64,000 nt of DNA from Ceratothoa steindachneri (GCA_963969495.1 OZ018326.1:1754631-1818630), one strand, 5' to 3'; positions 10,201 to 22,215 are shown, counted from the first letter of the stretch. A program made the numbers and translations. The notes: generated from the sequence alone by a model not told the origin.

Positions 10201-11808
10201 CAGGTGCAAAATCGATTAGCCAAAATTTAATCACACAATACATTAATTCAGGCAAAACCAAACTATCCCACGTGCGGTTTGTATACGACACTATTAGCCA
10301 GTTAACTGATAATTACGCCCATAACACTTATGCATTTGAAAATGAAAGGTTGGGTTATGTTAGCTCAAGTTATTTTTCTTGAACTATTTTGTGCTTTGTT
10401 CCGATCTGTTCGTCCCTTTTAGGTAGTATCATATATAATCTACCTTTAATTAATTTAGTTTTATATCAGACTGATATGATATTACTAGCGATAATAAATT
10501 TAACTTATTAACTATATATAAGGTCGATGGTATGTAAACAGAAAATTCAGGATAAATCCTGTTCTAAAAGTTTTCTATGGTGGCAATTTTACCCCACTAA
10601 CATTAATATAATAAATGTGCCTTCTAGTCGGTATAAATTCAACTGAATACAACTAATGAGAGAAAAAGTACTCATTTCAAGAACATAAACTGTTTGAGCC
10701 TCCTAATCTTATATTTCAGATGAAAAATATATGAAAAACGAAAAGGTTCCTTAAATAATCCACTATATTCTTCTACAGCTGATGCTTATTTCAAGGAGGT
10801 GGAGACATGAGGCGAGACTTCTTGACGCGAAGATGTAAGTGAGTGTATCCTGGATGAATGGAAGTTATTCCGATCCCTGTGTTATGAATTCGGGCTTCTT
10901 GATGATAACTCTTGACCAAGAGGTGAAACTTATCTCGTGAGGAATTCCCTTTGCTTTTCCTCAATGGTGAGGGATATCTCTATTTGTATTCATAAAACTG
11001 AGATAGGGGAGTTCTCTGACCAAGAAAGGTATGAGAGTGGGTCTCGCTACCACTGGTCTACTCCACTAAGCGACCAAAGAAAGCGCCATGGGAGGGAAAG
11101 TCGCGCTCGCTTCCAACTATCTTCTTGATTCCATGTTTGCCTCTTCGACTGGTCTTCTTCTCTCGATTTCTCCGCGGATTCTTCTTTTCATTTCTCAAGA
11201 TCGAACTATATATACGTCGTTTATCTCCTAGGGGGAGGGGAGACGATGGAGTTTAGGAGGAGCGAACCCTCACTAGCCCACAGTTAAGCTCCTCTCCTAG
11301 GGCATAAATTTTAGACGTTGTGACACTTCACCCCTTCTAATTTACGCACAGAGAAAGTGAAATTTCGTCTATATGGCAAAAATAGACATAAACAATCTGA
11401 GGGGACAGTGAGCTTGTTCATAGATTTATATTCTAAAGTCCATCACACCCCCCTCTGTTTATATTAACATACTACGAAATCTGCTGACTGAAATCCTTCT
11501 TTGCAAGCGACGCTTGAAGGGTCTTTGGGGCAGCGAGGAAAAGGGAAGATGGGAGGGGTAAATTCTTAGCTCATATCAATCGTAACAGCTTGCGTTGTAT
11601 AAACAAACTAGCATCTGTTTGAACTCTTATATGTATTTCCCCACATCTTCCATTCGGTAAGTCCATCTCACTTTTTATTTTCGTTTATCCAATAGAACTA
11701 TCAATAAGCTATATATGTTATTGTAAATTATTACTACTGACAGAATTTGTGTATGGTTTAAACTTGCATATCTTACTTTTCTGGAAATAAAATGAAGATA
11801 AAATTACG
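7249..11808. other. Unassigned AT-rich DNA
   Basis: No recognisable coding domain. Small open stretches at 7400-7582, 9205-9432 (Cys-containing, 75 residues), 9637-9840 (Cys-containing, 67 residues) and 10937-11128 (all plus) and at 9942-10223 (minus) have no motif I can name. A perfect 9-bp hairpin lies at 9871-9899. The interval 10800-11560 is somewhat richer in GC than its surroundings and may be part of an unrecognised repeat. Confidence 0.5.
9871..9899. other. Perfect 9-bp stem hairpin
   Basis: CTGCGGGTT at 9871-9879 pairs exactly with AACCCGCAG at 9891-9899 across an 11-base loop. It is GC-rich in an AT-rich setting. It is not the histone mRNA stem-loop (wrong stem and loop length), and no T-run follows to suggest a polymerase III terminator. 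Function unknown. Confidence 0.6.
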
Positions 11809-12087
11809 TCATTTATATAATACTGGTTTTCTCTTGTATATTGTCCATGTTTCACAGCCAAACAGGGGATATGATAGATATACTGCATTGTAGACGTTCA
11901 TCTTAGTGCTTAGTATCGTCTTTATTTTGAGAGACTCTTGTATAGAGTTGTCCGAAGGATGCTGCTGCTTGTCTAGTGCTCTGTAGCTACCAAGATACTT
12001 TAAAGATGGAAAGTTTGCAAGATTCTGACCAAGAATTTGAAACACTGTTGGATTAGAAGGCGATTCACCAGACCATTTTTTGATCAT
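11809..12087 (-). pseudogene. RTE-type LINE fragment (post-RT region)
   Basis: The minus-strand translation contains 'FPSLKYLGSYRAL', 'KTILSTKMNVYNAVYLSYPL' and 'FGCETWTIYKR'. In RTE-type elements these blocks (FKYLGS, then K..VYNAV, then YGCETWT) follow the RT palm. The fragment is open for 92 residues with no stop but has neither the RT active site upstream nor the usual C-terminus downstream. A stray truncated copy beside an (AT)n tract. Confidence 0.72.
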
Positions 12088-12124
12088 CTCTGTTTTTTAT
12101 ATTTACAAAAAATGCCTAATCTGC

Positions 12125-12127
<3 letters not shown>

Positions 12128-12172
<45 letters not shown>
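12128..12172. repeat. (AT)n microsatellite
   Basis: Uninterrupted AT dinucleotide run of 45 bases, directly downstream of the RTE fragment. Confidence 0.98.
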
Positions 12173-12174
<2 letters not shown>

Positions 12175-15100
12175 ACAATAGGAGTTGTTAAGACATAATG
12201 CAGTGACTCTGGTGAGCTAGCCACTAGAGCATAATCTTCTGCATTTTATAAGTCCAGAATAGGATATATTGAGAGGTTAGATCTTGTCTGAAATTGATGG
12301 TTATTCCGCTTCTTTCACGGACAGTAAGGTAAAGAAGTGTAGTCACGCATACTAGGTACATCTTTTAATTATGTATAAGTGAATAAAACATAAAATCTTT
12401 TAAGATTATTATATGAGCATTGTTTAAGAAATTAAAGAGGTATGATCCAGCATAAAATATTACAATCATGGTAAATAAGAGATCTTTGGGTTGGAAATAT
12501 TATGGAGTTAAATTGCCAAAAGCAATATCATTTGATTTCCAAAATTGGAAAAATATATTTGCTGATATCTTGACATAAATTGAATAATTAAAAATTGATA
12601 TTATCTGGTTACTTCTAAATTTCAAATTCAACGAAGGAAACAGCCACAAATCTTGATTCTCTATAAGTTAGTGAGCGTCAGGTTTATACTACCCGTATGT
12701 GTCTAGCTTGTAATTTTTCTAAATATTTTGAAACCCGTCGAAACCGGACCTTAATATTTTCATTTATTGAAGAAATATTATCCACTCTATTTTAAAGATC
12801 TCATTACAGCCTACGTATTCATTAGCTGAATCCAATAGATTTTTAATGTAATATAATTTCTCATTCAATCCCTTTTATGTTTTCAAACCTAATATACCCC
12901 TAACAAAGACCGATGTGTTAAAAGGAATATTGCGTAATGGAGCCTAAATTAAAGGGACATTACACTTCCTCTTATTGAGCAATATCTTTGAAGAGGTAAT
13001 GTCGCTTTTAGTTATTATTGATTGGCCAAATTTGTTTGTAATTCCATTGAAAGCGGCTCACAGTATTATTGAAATTTAAGTGACAAATATGATCCTAAAA
13101 TAAATCTGATTAATAGTTGGAATTTTTATTTTACTCTTGATTATTATAAGTTAACTGATTTATTATTTTCGATTAAAAAAATCGAAATCGAGATAAATAA
13201 GGGATAAATCCCTGAAAAATATATATTTGATTAATTATATACATGTTATAATATAAGCGTTCTAAAATTTTTCTCGATATAAAATATGTCCGAAGTATGT
13301 CTAAGACAATATCTAATTACATGATTTTTTAAGAAAGATTAAATTTGGAGGTGGTGTGCAAAGTGGGTCAATTCTGGAAAAAATTTAATATGGATTGTTT
13401 TTAATAAATGAAAAGTTTAGTCTTTTCTTTAATAGGAAGTTGCTTGGCTAATTCCTATTATACACTTCAACTTAGCTTATTATATTTATGTTATTTGGTT
13501 GTATTTGCGGAAGGTTATTCTAACCATCCTGAGCTCAGCTCGTGAAGTAAAAAGTAAATTAAAACTAGATAAGAGGAAGATGAGAACTTGAGGTGCATAG
13601 CACAACTTAAGAGCTGTAATGAGCTGGCCTCTTAGATTCTGTCCAGTTAGGCCGCGTATTCTTTCTCAATATTTATACCAGGTAAATGTGAGGAAAGTAA
13701 GGGGTATATGTAATCTGTGAAAGAGGGGTATGGAGGTGAATGTGTTTAAAAATGGTGATTACATTATGTATTACAATTTTTTCCGGGCCGTTATTTTCCA
13801 CCTATTTCTATGCAGAACTGAGAAAATAGACATTATTTGTTTTAAAATATGCTCTTTTGGCTGGTAGGATTAATTATTTAATATAAGAATTAAATTAGAT
13901 CTACAAACAAAACTGTAATTAAATTTCTACAATTTTATTGGCACTTCCATAAGAAATATATTAAAACAAGTAAGAAAGTTTAGAAGCCAACAGTTGTCTG
14001 TTTTAATGTAGACCACTTTCCCATACAAACCACCAAATGTAGTCTAAAATCCCGGATTTTCTTGTATACATAGTATCTCAGTAAATAGTTTTATATATTT
14101 TGCTGGAAGAGCCTCCATCGCTCTTATGTCTATGCTTCCATGTTGACCTTGGAGTTGCCAGGAAAGGCATTAAAGATTGGTACTTTCAAGGATATCATGC
14201 AGCTCATTTAGCTATAGCTTTTCCCTAAGTTCTCAACCAGTTCCAAATAATTTTCCAAAAAGTCAAATAACACAGAAAAAAACTCTTCCTGGCTTTTTTT
14301 TTCTTTATAGTAAAATTTTCAGAGAATTATGCACAATATTATTTTTCTGATTTGTGGTCGAAGAAAGATACTATTTATGATCTTGCTTCAAAGAGTTTGG
14401 GAGAGAAATTTTGAAGGTACTTTAAGGCTGTACACTGAATGTTAAGAGCTTTAACAAACGGCATCGTGACATCTAAGGAAAAAGCAATGCCGGAAACACC
14501 TTTTTAAGGTCTAAGAATTGATTATTCTTGACATTTTTTCCCTCCAGCAGAGAAGGCAGTTCTTCTTGTAGTAAAGTGGTATGATATCCCTGCCCTGCCC
14601 AAAGAGAGAAATGACATGAAAATTTGGTACCCCCCCCCCCCACTTCCAAAGACTTATTAAAAATTGTACCATTTTGAAGTCGCCAATCACTTTCCAGTCA
14701 TACTCCTTACAATTCAAAGAATCTAGCAGAAGCCTAAGCTGCTGTAATCCTCCTTGAGAAATACTGAATGAGCCAAGAGAAAGGATGGAAACTTATTCCA
14801 ATCATGAAGAAGTATCAAAGCCCAGCTTGATAGAAAAGGTAACTTGAGAAATGTTTATGACGTTTCCTCTCATCATTTGCCTTTGACGAGCCAAAACCTC
14901 TAACAAGGTAAATGACGTCTCTTTGTTTGGAATGGTATGGATTTTTTCAATAGTCCTATCTCTGACCTGTAGTCTACTTCTTTACTGATCTTAAGAGCTT
15001 CTGAATTTTTGCTTTCTTCTGAGATTGCTCTTTTAATTTCAGGAGTGGTAAATCCAGGAAGATCAGCACTGTCTGCTACTTGTGCAAAGGTTGATGAAAG

Positions 15101-15866
15101 ATTCTGATAGTAAATATCAGGTGCGTCTTTTGCCACTTGGAAGATTAGAAGGGAACACCACAATTTGGTTTTCAGTAAGTTTACGCCAAATTCTGTGAAT
15201 ATCAAAATTCATCTCTTTTTTCACTCTATACTATCGTGTAAAAGTAAAATATATACTTTATTATTATTCTGGCTGACAAACAACTTTAATAGTTAAAATA
15301 CTTGTGATATTTAATATGTTACTGTACAAAAAAACAGTATTTTTACCTTGCAAATTTTCTTGCAGTGTTCACAAGCAAAGTGAGATGCCCCGGATTTGTC
15401 TTAGTCCATAACTAGCGTGCCAAATTCGGCTTTATAAGCTCTGGACTTTAAAGCTCATGGAACATATTACACCGAACATTTTTGCTCTTACTTAGATAAA
15501 ATTTTTGCAGAGACAACATGAAAATATGCATCTGGAAAATGATTGCAACCTCTTGATGCCTTTTCTCCTGAGATGTGTTCACTATTCTAGCAAGGACTGA
15601 AATGATAGCAGATCTGTGAATCCCTGTTTAAATACAAATGAAGTAACATTGCAGAATAATCAAGAAGGATCTAAAAGTTTCCAGGTGTGTTTTCCAGCAA
15701 GTTCTGAAACATTCATGAAACTTTAAAAATACTACTAAATTCAAGAAATTTCTCACTAAATCTAGAATGTTTTGGAATGTTCACTTAAAATGAATATTTT
15801 TCTACAAAATTCCAATGCATTAGTAAAAAAAGATTTACAATTGGTAATACTTCAGATTCAGGGCGT
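12173..15866. other. Unassigned AT-rich DNA
   Basis: No coding domain recognised. The longest open stretch is 14900-15205 on the minus strand (101 residues, with 'DLPGFTTPEIKRAISEESKN'); it is hydrophilic and I cannot name it. A C-run sits at about 14630-14641. Positions 15670-15800 carry loosely repeated TTCTAGAA/AAATTC-like words, suggesting a degenerate short-period repeat. Confidence 0.5.
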
Positions 15867-16575
15867 ACGGTAGGTGGTGGTGTGAGTAGGCTATAATTTT
15901 GGGCTACAATATATCTCTTATGACGTCAGACGGTAGCTTCAGATGTGACCAAACACAGCGTTATATTTTTTGTGGGTTTGGGGATTTGTAATTTTTAAAC
16001 TGTATTATTTACTAAGTATCTGCGCCTTTGCTCGTTTATAGTTTTTTCTAAGTTAGGTAAGGTTTCTTGATGTCTTTTATTGTTTTTTGTTTTGTTTTCG
16101 TATTTTTTGTTTGCTGCGAACGATAACAGCTTCTTACTGGCAACGTTGTAGCTTATAAATAGGACCCGTTTTGCAAATGTTTTTGTTTCGTCATGGCTTT
16201 TTCTTGCTCTAGTTGTGCTTTTTCGTTATTCGAATTCGGGTTTATTTTGCATGACCGCGAAAAACTTTTAGATTATCTAGAGTTTTTTTTGTCATTAGGT
16301 TAGGTTTTTCTGCCAGTAAAAAGCTGTTGGGAAAAAAACCCCCAGTAAATTCAAGGGGACTGCTCGTGGGAAAGATATCACTGCGGGGTGACCTCCCTGT
16401 GATGATCCTGAGTTTCAATCAATTTAGGGGGTCTGGGGGGCTGCGGCCCCCAGTATATACTCATATACAAAAAAAATATAACGTCGTAATTGTTCACATC
16501 TGACGCTACCGTCTGACGTTATAAGACATATATTGTAGCCAAAAATTGTAGCCTATAAACAGCGCCACTTACCGT
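15867..16575. mobile_element. Non-autonomous TIR element (MITE-like), about 709 bp
   Basis: The left end starts 'ACGGTAGGTGG' and the right end, reversed, starts 'ACGGTAAGTGG'. Reading inward, both arms share 'TAGGCTA(T/C)AATTTT', 'GGCTACAATATAT', 'ACGTCAGACGGTAGC' and 'GTTATATTTTTT', giving inverted arms of about 100-110 bp at roughly 80% identity by eye. There is no coding capacity. The interior has a GC-rich piece at 16320-16455 with a hairpin (GGGGGC-tgc-GGCCCCC near 16433-16451). No target duplication was found, so the superfamily is open. Confidence 0.7.
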
Positions 16576-17384
16576 GCTCCCCGAAACTGAAGTGTTACCT
16601 TACAATTTTCTAAAATACTTTTAAAAAGTTAAAGCCAACAGCCTTTATTATATTTTCATTTTTTTCCGAAAGTAATATCCCCTAATATTATTTTCTAAAT
16701 GGGCAAAATTAGAAATTCAGTGCCCTACTTACAAAAATTCAATTTTTCAGATCAAAATAGACTTTTATCATTCAGTTTAGTTAAGAAACACTAAAAAATT
16801 ATACTTTTACCAGGAACAAAAGAAAAAGTAAAATTTGATTATATACTGTTATAAATGCATGATCAACACGAAACAAAGGAATAGAAGGAAAGGAATTAAA
16901 AGAGATCAAGTGAGGAACACGTTAGCAGAATGAAAGAGAGCCTAACACTGTTCGAAAGGAAAAAAGACATCTTTTAATAGCTAGGTGTGCATGTGTAAGC
17001 TGGATATGTGTGCAGCAGGAATTTGCAATGTTGAACATGTGCTTATTTGTAATGTTTTAACGCTGTAATGATAGAACGAGGCTGAGAAAGAGATGTTGTT
17101 GAATGACTTGGACGAGTTGTGATTTTTTTTCGGATGAATATCGGTTGATAGTTTGAATAGATATAAATGAACAAATATGATTGTCAGGAGGCAAGTGGGG
17201 TTATTTAAGTAATTGGTGTAAAATCCAGTTTGAGCAGAAGTTTATAATTACCAGATAAAATATGATGCCGGAAGAATAGCTGTATGAAATAAAAGCAGGG
17301 GTCGATCCTATTATATCATTTTGCTCTGGACGATCAAATTGATAGGTGGACGGATGATAGAGCTTAGAATAGTTAGAAAGAAGA
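16576..17384. other. Unassigned AT-rich DNA
   Basis: Nothing recognised on either strand; no open stretch of note. It runs up to the oligo(T) junction of the LINE that starts at 17385. Confidence 0.5.
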
Positions 17385-17639
17385 TTTTTTTTAAGGGGCT
17401 ATCTGGCGATTGCCCACTTGGGCATAAGTCGACGCAATCAAAAAGGCTAGCTCTATGCTACATTCAAATAAAATTTTGAAAACAAAACAATAACAAAAAT
17501 TGAAAGATGACAACAATTAGAAAGCAAGCTCCGGCGTCGGGGTAGGTCCCCCTCCCCTCGTCGCAGGAGCGTGCCACCTTCAAAGAAAATAATAACAAAA
17601 CAAAAACAACAAAACCTAATTAAATAAAAGGGAGAAGGC

Positions 17640-18015
17640 CGGCCTCCACCCAAAAGTCAACAAGTCCACCAGTCAATGTGCACGCACTTGTCCCGAGTAC
17701 AAATGACAGGCTGTAGCGACCCCTCTCATCCCGGTACCGAGACAGGTAACGTGCGCGAAGATCACCCAGAGTGGTACATTCAACAAGAATTGCCGAACAG
17801 TCTAGGGGACGAAGCAGTCGTCACAATAGGGTGCAGGCGAGCGCTCCATCAAATAGCGATGCGTCACACGACTGTGTCCGATTCGGAGACGAGAGAAAGC
17901 GACTTGAAGCCTTCGCGGCATTGGTGGATAGGTCCACGGGAACAGTCGCGGCGCAATGGCACGCAACTTTAAGTTCCCTCCGACCGTCTCCCATCTTCTT
18001 TGCCAAGCAGTTCAA
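17640..18015 (-). pseudogene. C-terminal zinc-binding tail of the I/R1-like LINE
   Basis: Minus-strand reading gives 'LRAIAPRLFPWTYPPMPRRL', 'RLRIGHSRVTHRYLMERSPA' and 'PYCDDCFVP', then a stop where the other copies have Gln. The C-x2-C pair followed by the expected H-x4-C is the CCHC-like tail of this LINE group; here the downstream His/Cys half is ruined. This copy keeps the reading frame at the point where the 62-kb copy has a one-base deletion. Confidence 0.68.
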
Positions 18016-18945
18016 AGAGCTGCCCGTATTACTGCCATGTAGTTGGTGTGAGGAAAAACGAAAAGCTGGTCCGGTCGCAGAGTCCGTGAGGAATCTTTGG
18101 CGGCCTCATCGGCGCGCTCATTCCCCGTAATTCCTACATGTCCATGAACCCAGCAGAAGATAATCTTGACATCCGCCCAGCTTGCCAAAACCGTGGCGTC
18201 ATGGATATCGTGAACCAGAGGATGCGGAGATTCCTATGCTCCGAGAAAACTCAGGGCACTTTGTGAGTCGCTATAGATCACAATCCAGTCTCCGAACCGG
18301 GCACGTCACGTAATCTCCCGTACCGATTGGTGTATTGCCACCAGCTCGGCCGTGAAGACAGACGAAGCAGCGCCTGGCAGAGCCCCGTTGACTTTAAACA
18401 GAGGGGATACGGCGCAGAAGCCGACTCTCTTCTGACTTGGAGCCCTCCGTATAGATTGGCACGGTTCCAGCGTGACACGAGGTGTGCCCCAAAAAGCTCG
18501 AACGCAATACTCCCCACGCTGTACAAGCTTTGGCCCTCAATAGGGGAAAGGTGGAAGTCACCGATTGCAAGGCGAACGCCGGTGTGGTGGATCGAGTCCA
18601 TCTTCCGCAATAAACGCTCGGCTGCGGATGCATAAAACTCGCATCCGTTGTCGAGCTTCGAACGAACAAAGGATCGATAAAAAAGTAAGGCAGTATAGCT
18701 CTATCAGCCTCCCAAGCGCTGAACGTTATGGAACGGAGAATATCCATGGCGCAGATACAAGAGACCCTAAGGCTGCGAATATGAGCCTCCCAGGTGAGGC
18801 GTCGGTCAAATACAAGACCAAGGAAACGGTGCGATTCAACCACTTCCAGGCGCACCCCAATAAGAAACAAATCTTGGTCTAGGTGGAACCATGGATGGCG
18901 GCAGAAGTGAACCACCCTCGTCTTAGCCAAAGAAAACCGAAACAT
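18016..18945 (-). pseudogene. RT thumb and RNase H region, broken
   Basis: 'FRFSLAKTRVVHFCRHP' and 'VVESHRFLGLVFDRRLTWEA' mark the post-palm region and match the copy at 62-64 kb nearly residue for residue. Further on, frames alternate through 'IHHTGVRLAIGDFHLSPIE' and the RNase H start. The RNase H body (18130-18480) can be followed only in pieces, with at least three frame changes. It would degrade the RNA strand after first-strand synthesis in an intact copy. Confidence 0.7.
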
Positions 18946-19490
18946 GTGCGCTTCGGCATAGCCAGAGACGCGGATCAGGGCCTATTGGAGTCGACGCTGC
19001 AGAGTTGGCATTAAGGGCAAGCCAAAAGAGATCGAAAGGTCGTCCATGGAGAGCGTAGCGAGAACATCTTCCGGTGGCACCGAGGTGATGCCGTTGTTGC
19101 TCAGAGCAAAGAGTGTGACACTGAGGACACTTCCATGCTGCACATCCTCTTTCTGCTCCATTGGGCCGGAAAGGGCTCCCCCCACCCGTACGCGAAAATG
19201 ACGATCTTGGCAAAATTTAGATATAAACATTGAGAGGCGTCCCCTCGCCCTCATCTTGTGAGAAGTCTCCATGATACCGTATCGCCATGCGGTATCATAG
19301 GCCTTGTCCAGATCGAAAAAAACGTGGCGAAGTGCTGTCTACGAAGGAAAGGCTCGCAGACGGCATTTTCCAGTAAGAGCAGAGCATCCGACGTGGACTG
19401 GAACTTGCAGAAGCCGCACTGTGCAGAAGACAGATGGCCTCCGCTGTTCAGAAAAAAGGCTAATCTAACATTTACCAGGCTGAAGCAACT
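18923..19490 (-). pseudogene. Reverse transcriptase of the I/R1-like LINE, broken
   Basis: Starting near 19490 the frame reads 'VNVRLAFFLNSGGHLSSAQC', then motif A 'FFDLDKAYDTAWRYGIM' with its catalytic Asp, then 'SVLSVTLFAL', and motif C as 'LSMDDLSISFG'. The two aspartates of motif C survive but the usual Tyr-Val is Ser-Met. The box before SVLS reads 'DVQHG' in place of GVPQG. RT would copy the element's RNA at the nicked target. The copy at the right edge of the window keeps the intact YVDD. Confidence 0.78.
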
Positions 19491-19497
19491 GAGCTAG

Positions 19498-19960
19498 ATC
19501 AGCTAATAACACCTTTTTTATCTTATTTTATATAACTGTTGGCTAGCAAGTTGTCATTTGTTATACTTTTCAATCTAGTTTTAATTACATTCATAAATTT
19601 AGACGTCATTGTGTGCTGAAATGCTATTTAACCATTTTACTCATAATAGGCTGTAGTTCGACCCAAATATAATGAGAAAAAAATTCCTTCCCTTCAGGCT
19701 AAGTGTCAACAATTAGCCTCTCCCCAAATTGTTTTTAAGAAATGATAATTAGCTCCAAACATGTGGATTACTTGAGATCTCGTGCGAGTGAACATAGAAG
19801 TCAAAGTTATGAGTAAAAAAAAAGTACAAACATAAAGTCATATTATCATCTTCTATATGGGATATTCATCTTTTAGATCAAGTTTTAAATAGATATTTAG
19901 TATTTAACATTTGCATAGATCATAAAAAATAAAATACATCAATGAGTATGCAAACATCTA
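19498..19960. other. Unassigned AT-rich DNA
   Basis: Short spacer between the LINE and the LTR element. No feature recognised. Its last five bases (ATCTA, 19956-19960) are the left target-site duplicate. Confidence 0.6.
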
Positions 19961-21419
19961 TGTCGTAGAATGACTCCCGACGATACCATATATTACACTA
20001 TTCGTTGAGGGAACTTCCTTAATTATCTTTAGAGTGCGTTTTACTGTCTGGCGGCCGGTATTATGTATCTTTAAAATGCTTAAGAAGTGGAACTGGGCTC
20101 AAGGATAATAATATTGCTATCATTAATAAAATAGAGTTTTATTAATAATAACTATCAGCAAACACAAAAACGGAAAATATTGACAAACAGAATGGAAAGG
20201 GTCGTGGAGACTCGGGCTAATCCAAGGATTTAAGGGATCAAAAAAGGTAAAACAAATATGGAGTTAAAGAGATGGGATGGTTCGATAAACCATTTAAAGC
20301 ACAGGATGGAATTTACAAATAAGGGATCAGTACTCAAAAGGTGACGCTTGGCTTACGTAACTTCATTAGGGGGCAGTGGAAGGTACTTGAAGGAATATTC
20401 GGTCCGCTGGCGAGTTCCAGCCGAAGGGGGGGGATAAAAGGATCCTGACGTGGCGTCTTGGAAAGGAGAACCGTTACTCGACGAACGGCTTGACGAACAA
20501 TGGCTGTTCTAGGTTGTTCTCTTCTGAACAAAGGGGGGGATGAGAACCGTCTCTTGTCTACGGGCTCAAGAACAATGGCTGTTCTAATGTTGTTCTCCTT
20601 TGAACAACAGGGGGGGTGAGAACCGTTTCTTGGCGAAGGGCTCAAAACGAACAATGGCTGTTCTAATGTTGTTCTCCTTGAACAACAGGGGGGGATGAGA
20701 ACCGTTTCTTGGCGAAGGGCTCAAAACGAACAATGGCTGTTCTAGGTTGTTCTCTTCTGAACAAAGGGGGGGGATGAGAACCGTCTCTTGTCTACGGGCT
20801 CAAGAACAATGGCTGTTCTAATGTTGTTCTCCTTGAACAACAGGGGGGGTGAGAACCGTTTCTTGGCGAAGGGCTCAAAACGAACAATGGCTGTTCTAAT
20901 GTTGTTCTCCTTGAACAACAGGGGGGGGATGCCTTGGGGACTTGGCGTCACTAAAGGCTCGACGAACCTTTGGCACTCAAGGAATATTGTCCTCCTTCTG
21001 GACAAGTGATGGTGAATCTCGAGGTCGAGGTCCCTTTGCGCACAAAGGGAGAGAGGGTCGTGGTGATGTTTCGCGACGAAAATCCGGATCTCCAATCTGA
21101 TCTTAGTGGTAAAGTTTCCATATAAATAGCCAGGACATCTCCTTGGCGTGGGGGAGAATGGGGTGGAAGCTTCGAGGGAACGCACAGCTGGGCCGGAGAA
21201 AAATGCCTTATCTGTCCATAAGCCTAACTCGATCTGGCGAGGTCGGCGTATGGGGGCGAACGGGGGGGACGATAACCTCCTTGTTTAAACATTGGCGTCC
21301 GGTAGCTGTTGATAAGACTCCAAGCCTCGAATCGAAGATGCACGTGGGTAGCCTCATGGTTTTAAGTAAAAATGTGATAGAAGTTGAAATGAATGCAGCT
21401 CTGAACTCGTTCTATCACA
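19961..21419 (-). repeat. 3' LTR (minus-strand element)
   Basis: Direct repeat of 1459 bp with TG...CA termini. Relative to the other LTR it has a 3-base insertion near 20960 and an extra A near 21368, plus about 8 substitutions. It lies directly beside the polypurine tract at 21420-21431, as a 3' LTR must. Confidence 0.93.
20495..20928. repeat. Tandem palindromic array in the 3' LTR
   Basis: Six units of 75-79 bp start at 20495, 20570, 20649, 20728, 20804 and 20882. Each begins with the inverted repeat GAACA-atggc-TGTTC. Four carry a second one, TTGTTC-tcctt-GAACAA or a close variant. All have a G-run of 6-8. Two unit types (TAGGTTG and TAATGTTG after the first palindrome) occur in the order 1-2-2-1-2-2, so the array looks like a duplicated three-unit block. 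Confidence 0.9.
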
Positions 21420-21431
21420 CCCCTCCATTCC
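21420..21431 (-). promoter_or_regulatory. Polypurine tract (plus-strand primer)
   Basis: On the element's sense strand this reads GGAATGGAGGGG and abuts the first base of the 3' LTR. It contains only purines apart from one T. That is the expected place and composition for the RNase H-resistant primer of second-strand synthesis. Confidence 0.8.
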
Positions 21432-21835
21432 AGGGGAAGTTGTCACTTCGAAAAAAAGGAGAGAAGGGACAACGATAGAGCTCCGTTTTAGGGAACTCGT
21501 TTTCTTGTACCAACCGTATCTTCCTGCACCTAACTATTATTACCTCAATACATGATTATTTTGATCTTTAGATTACAGGGGAAAATAACCTTTAATACAA
21601 CTTAATAAAAAAAAAAAGGCATGGAACAATGAAACGATATAAACTTAGTACATACGGGACAAAATAATTTATACGTAAATTAATAAGAACAAATATATAT
21701 ACATACAAAAAATTAGACATTGAGCGTTACAAAATTCAGACATATACATTAATTAACTATATTACAAAAGAATCTTAAATTAAGTCGTACAAGACGGTAT
21801 ATACCTACATGGAGATACTAATCCTACGAATACAA

Positions 21836-22215
21836 TTATTCTACGCTATTCGGTAACGCATTCCTACTGAGTGCGTCAGCGACCTGGTTATCGGAACCTT
21901 TGATATAATTTATTTTAAATTGATACTCTTGCAAGAGTAAACTCCAGCGCATGATGCGGCCGTTTGAGTGTCGCACATTCCTAATATAGGCTAACGGACG
22001 GTGGTCGGTTCCTATTTGAAATTCTTTACCTATCAAGTACATCTTGAATTTGTCTATGACCCAGATAATTGATAGAGCTTCCTTTTCTATAGTGGCATAT
22101 CTCTTTTCGCGTGGTAATTATTGACGACTAGCATATGCAACTGGATGACTAGTGCCGTCATCCTCGTATTGAAGGAGTACACCTCCAATGCCCTCGTTGA
22201 TCACGTCGGTCTTAA
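21836..22215 (-). pseudogene. Gypsy RNase H, one nonsense codon
   Basis: The frame gives 'TDVINEGIGGVLLQYEDDG', 'PVAYASRQ', a TAA, then 'LPREKRYATIEKEALSIIW', 'KMYLIGKEFQIGTDHRPLAY' and 'GSDNQVADALSRN', ending in a stop at 21836. The three acidic catalytic positions (TD, IEKE, TDHRP) are all retained, so only one nonsense codon is seen in this part. The earlier part, 22216-22310, is out of frame with the RT thumb. RNase H is the last domain of pol: about 400 bp of untranslated DNA follows to the polypurine tract, with no integrase. Confidence 0.8.

Larger units (their letters stand above)
17385..19497 (-). mobile_element. I/R1-like LINE with RNase H, degenerate copy
   Basis: The 3' end is marked by T8 (17385-17392), the poly(A) tail read on the other strand, next to 'AAGGGGCTATCTGGCGA', the same terminus as the copy at 62051. 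Upstream come the C-terminal zinc-binding region, RNase H, RT thumb, RT palm and, at the 5' limit near 19497, RT fingers. The copy is 5'-truncated with no endonuclease or ORF1. Many stops and frameshifts are present. The RNase H domain places it among the I, R1, LOA or Tad-type LINEs. Confidence 0.82.

Noticed and set aside
14900..15205. Host gene exon on the minus strand
   Set aside because: Open for 101 residues, but with no recognisable domain and no partner exon; left as unassigned.
16040..16310. TTAGG-like words (arthropod telomere repeat)
   Set aside because: Only isolated GTTAGGT words, no tandem array; another at about 41735 is likewise single.
20495..20928. CRISPR-like array of regularly spaced repeats
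   Set aside because: The whole 75-79 bp unit is repeated with no unique spacers, and the setting is a eukaryotic LTR.
20334..21185. Open frames of 106 and 147 residues on the minus strand in the LTR, repeated at 24685-25533
   Set aside because: They consist of the tandem LTR repeat units translated, lack any domain, and are duplicated only because the LTR is.
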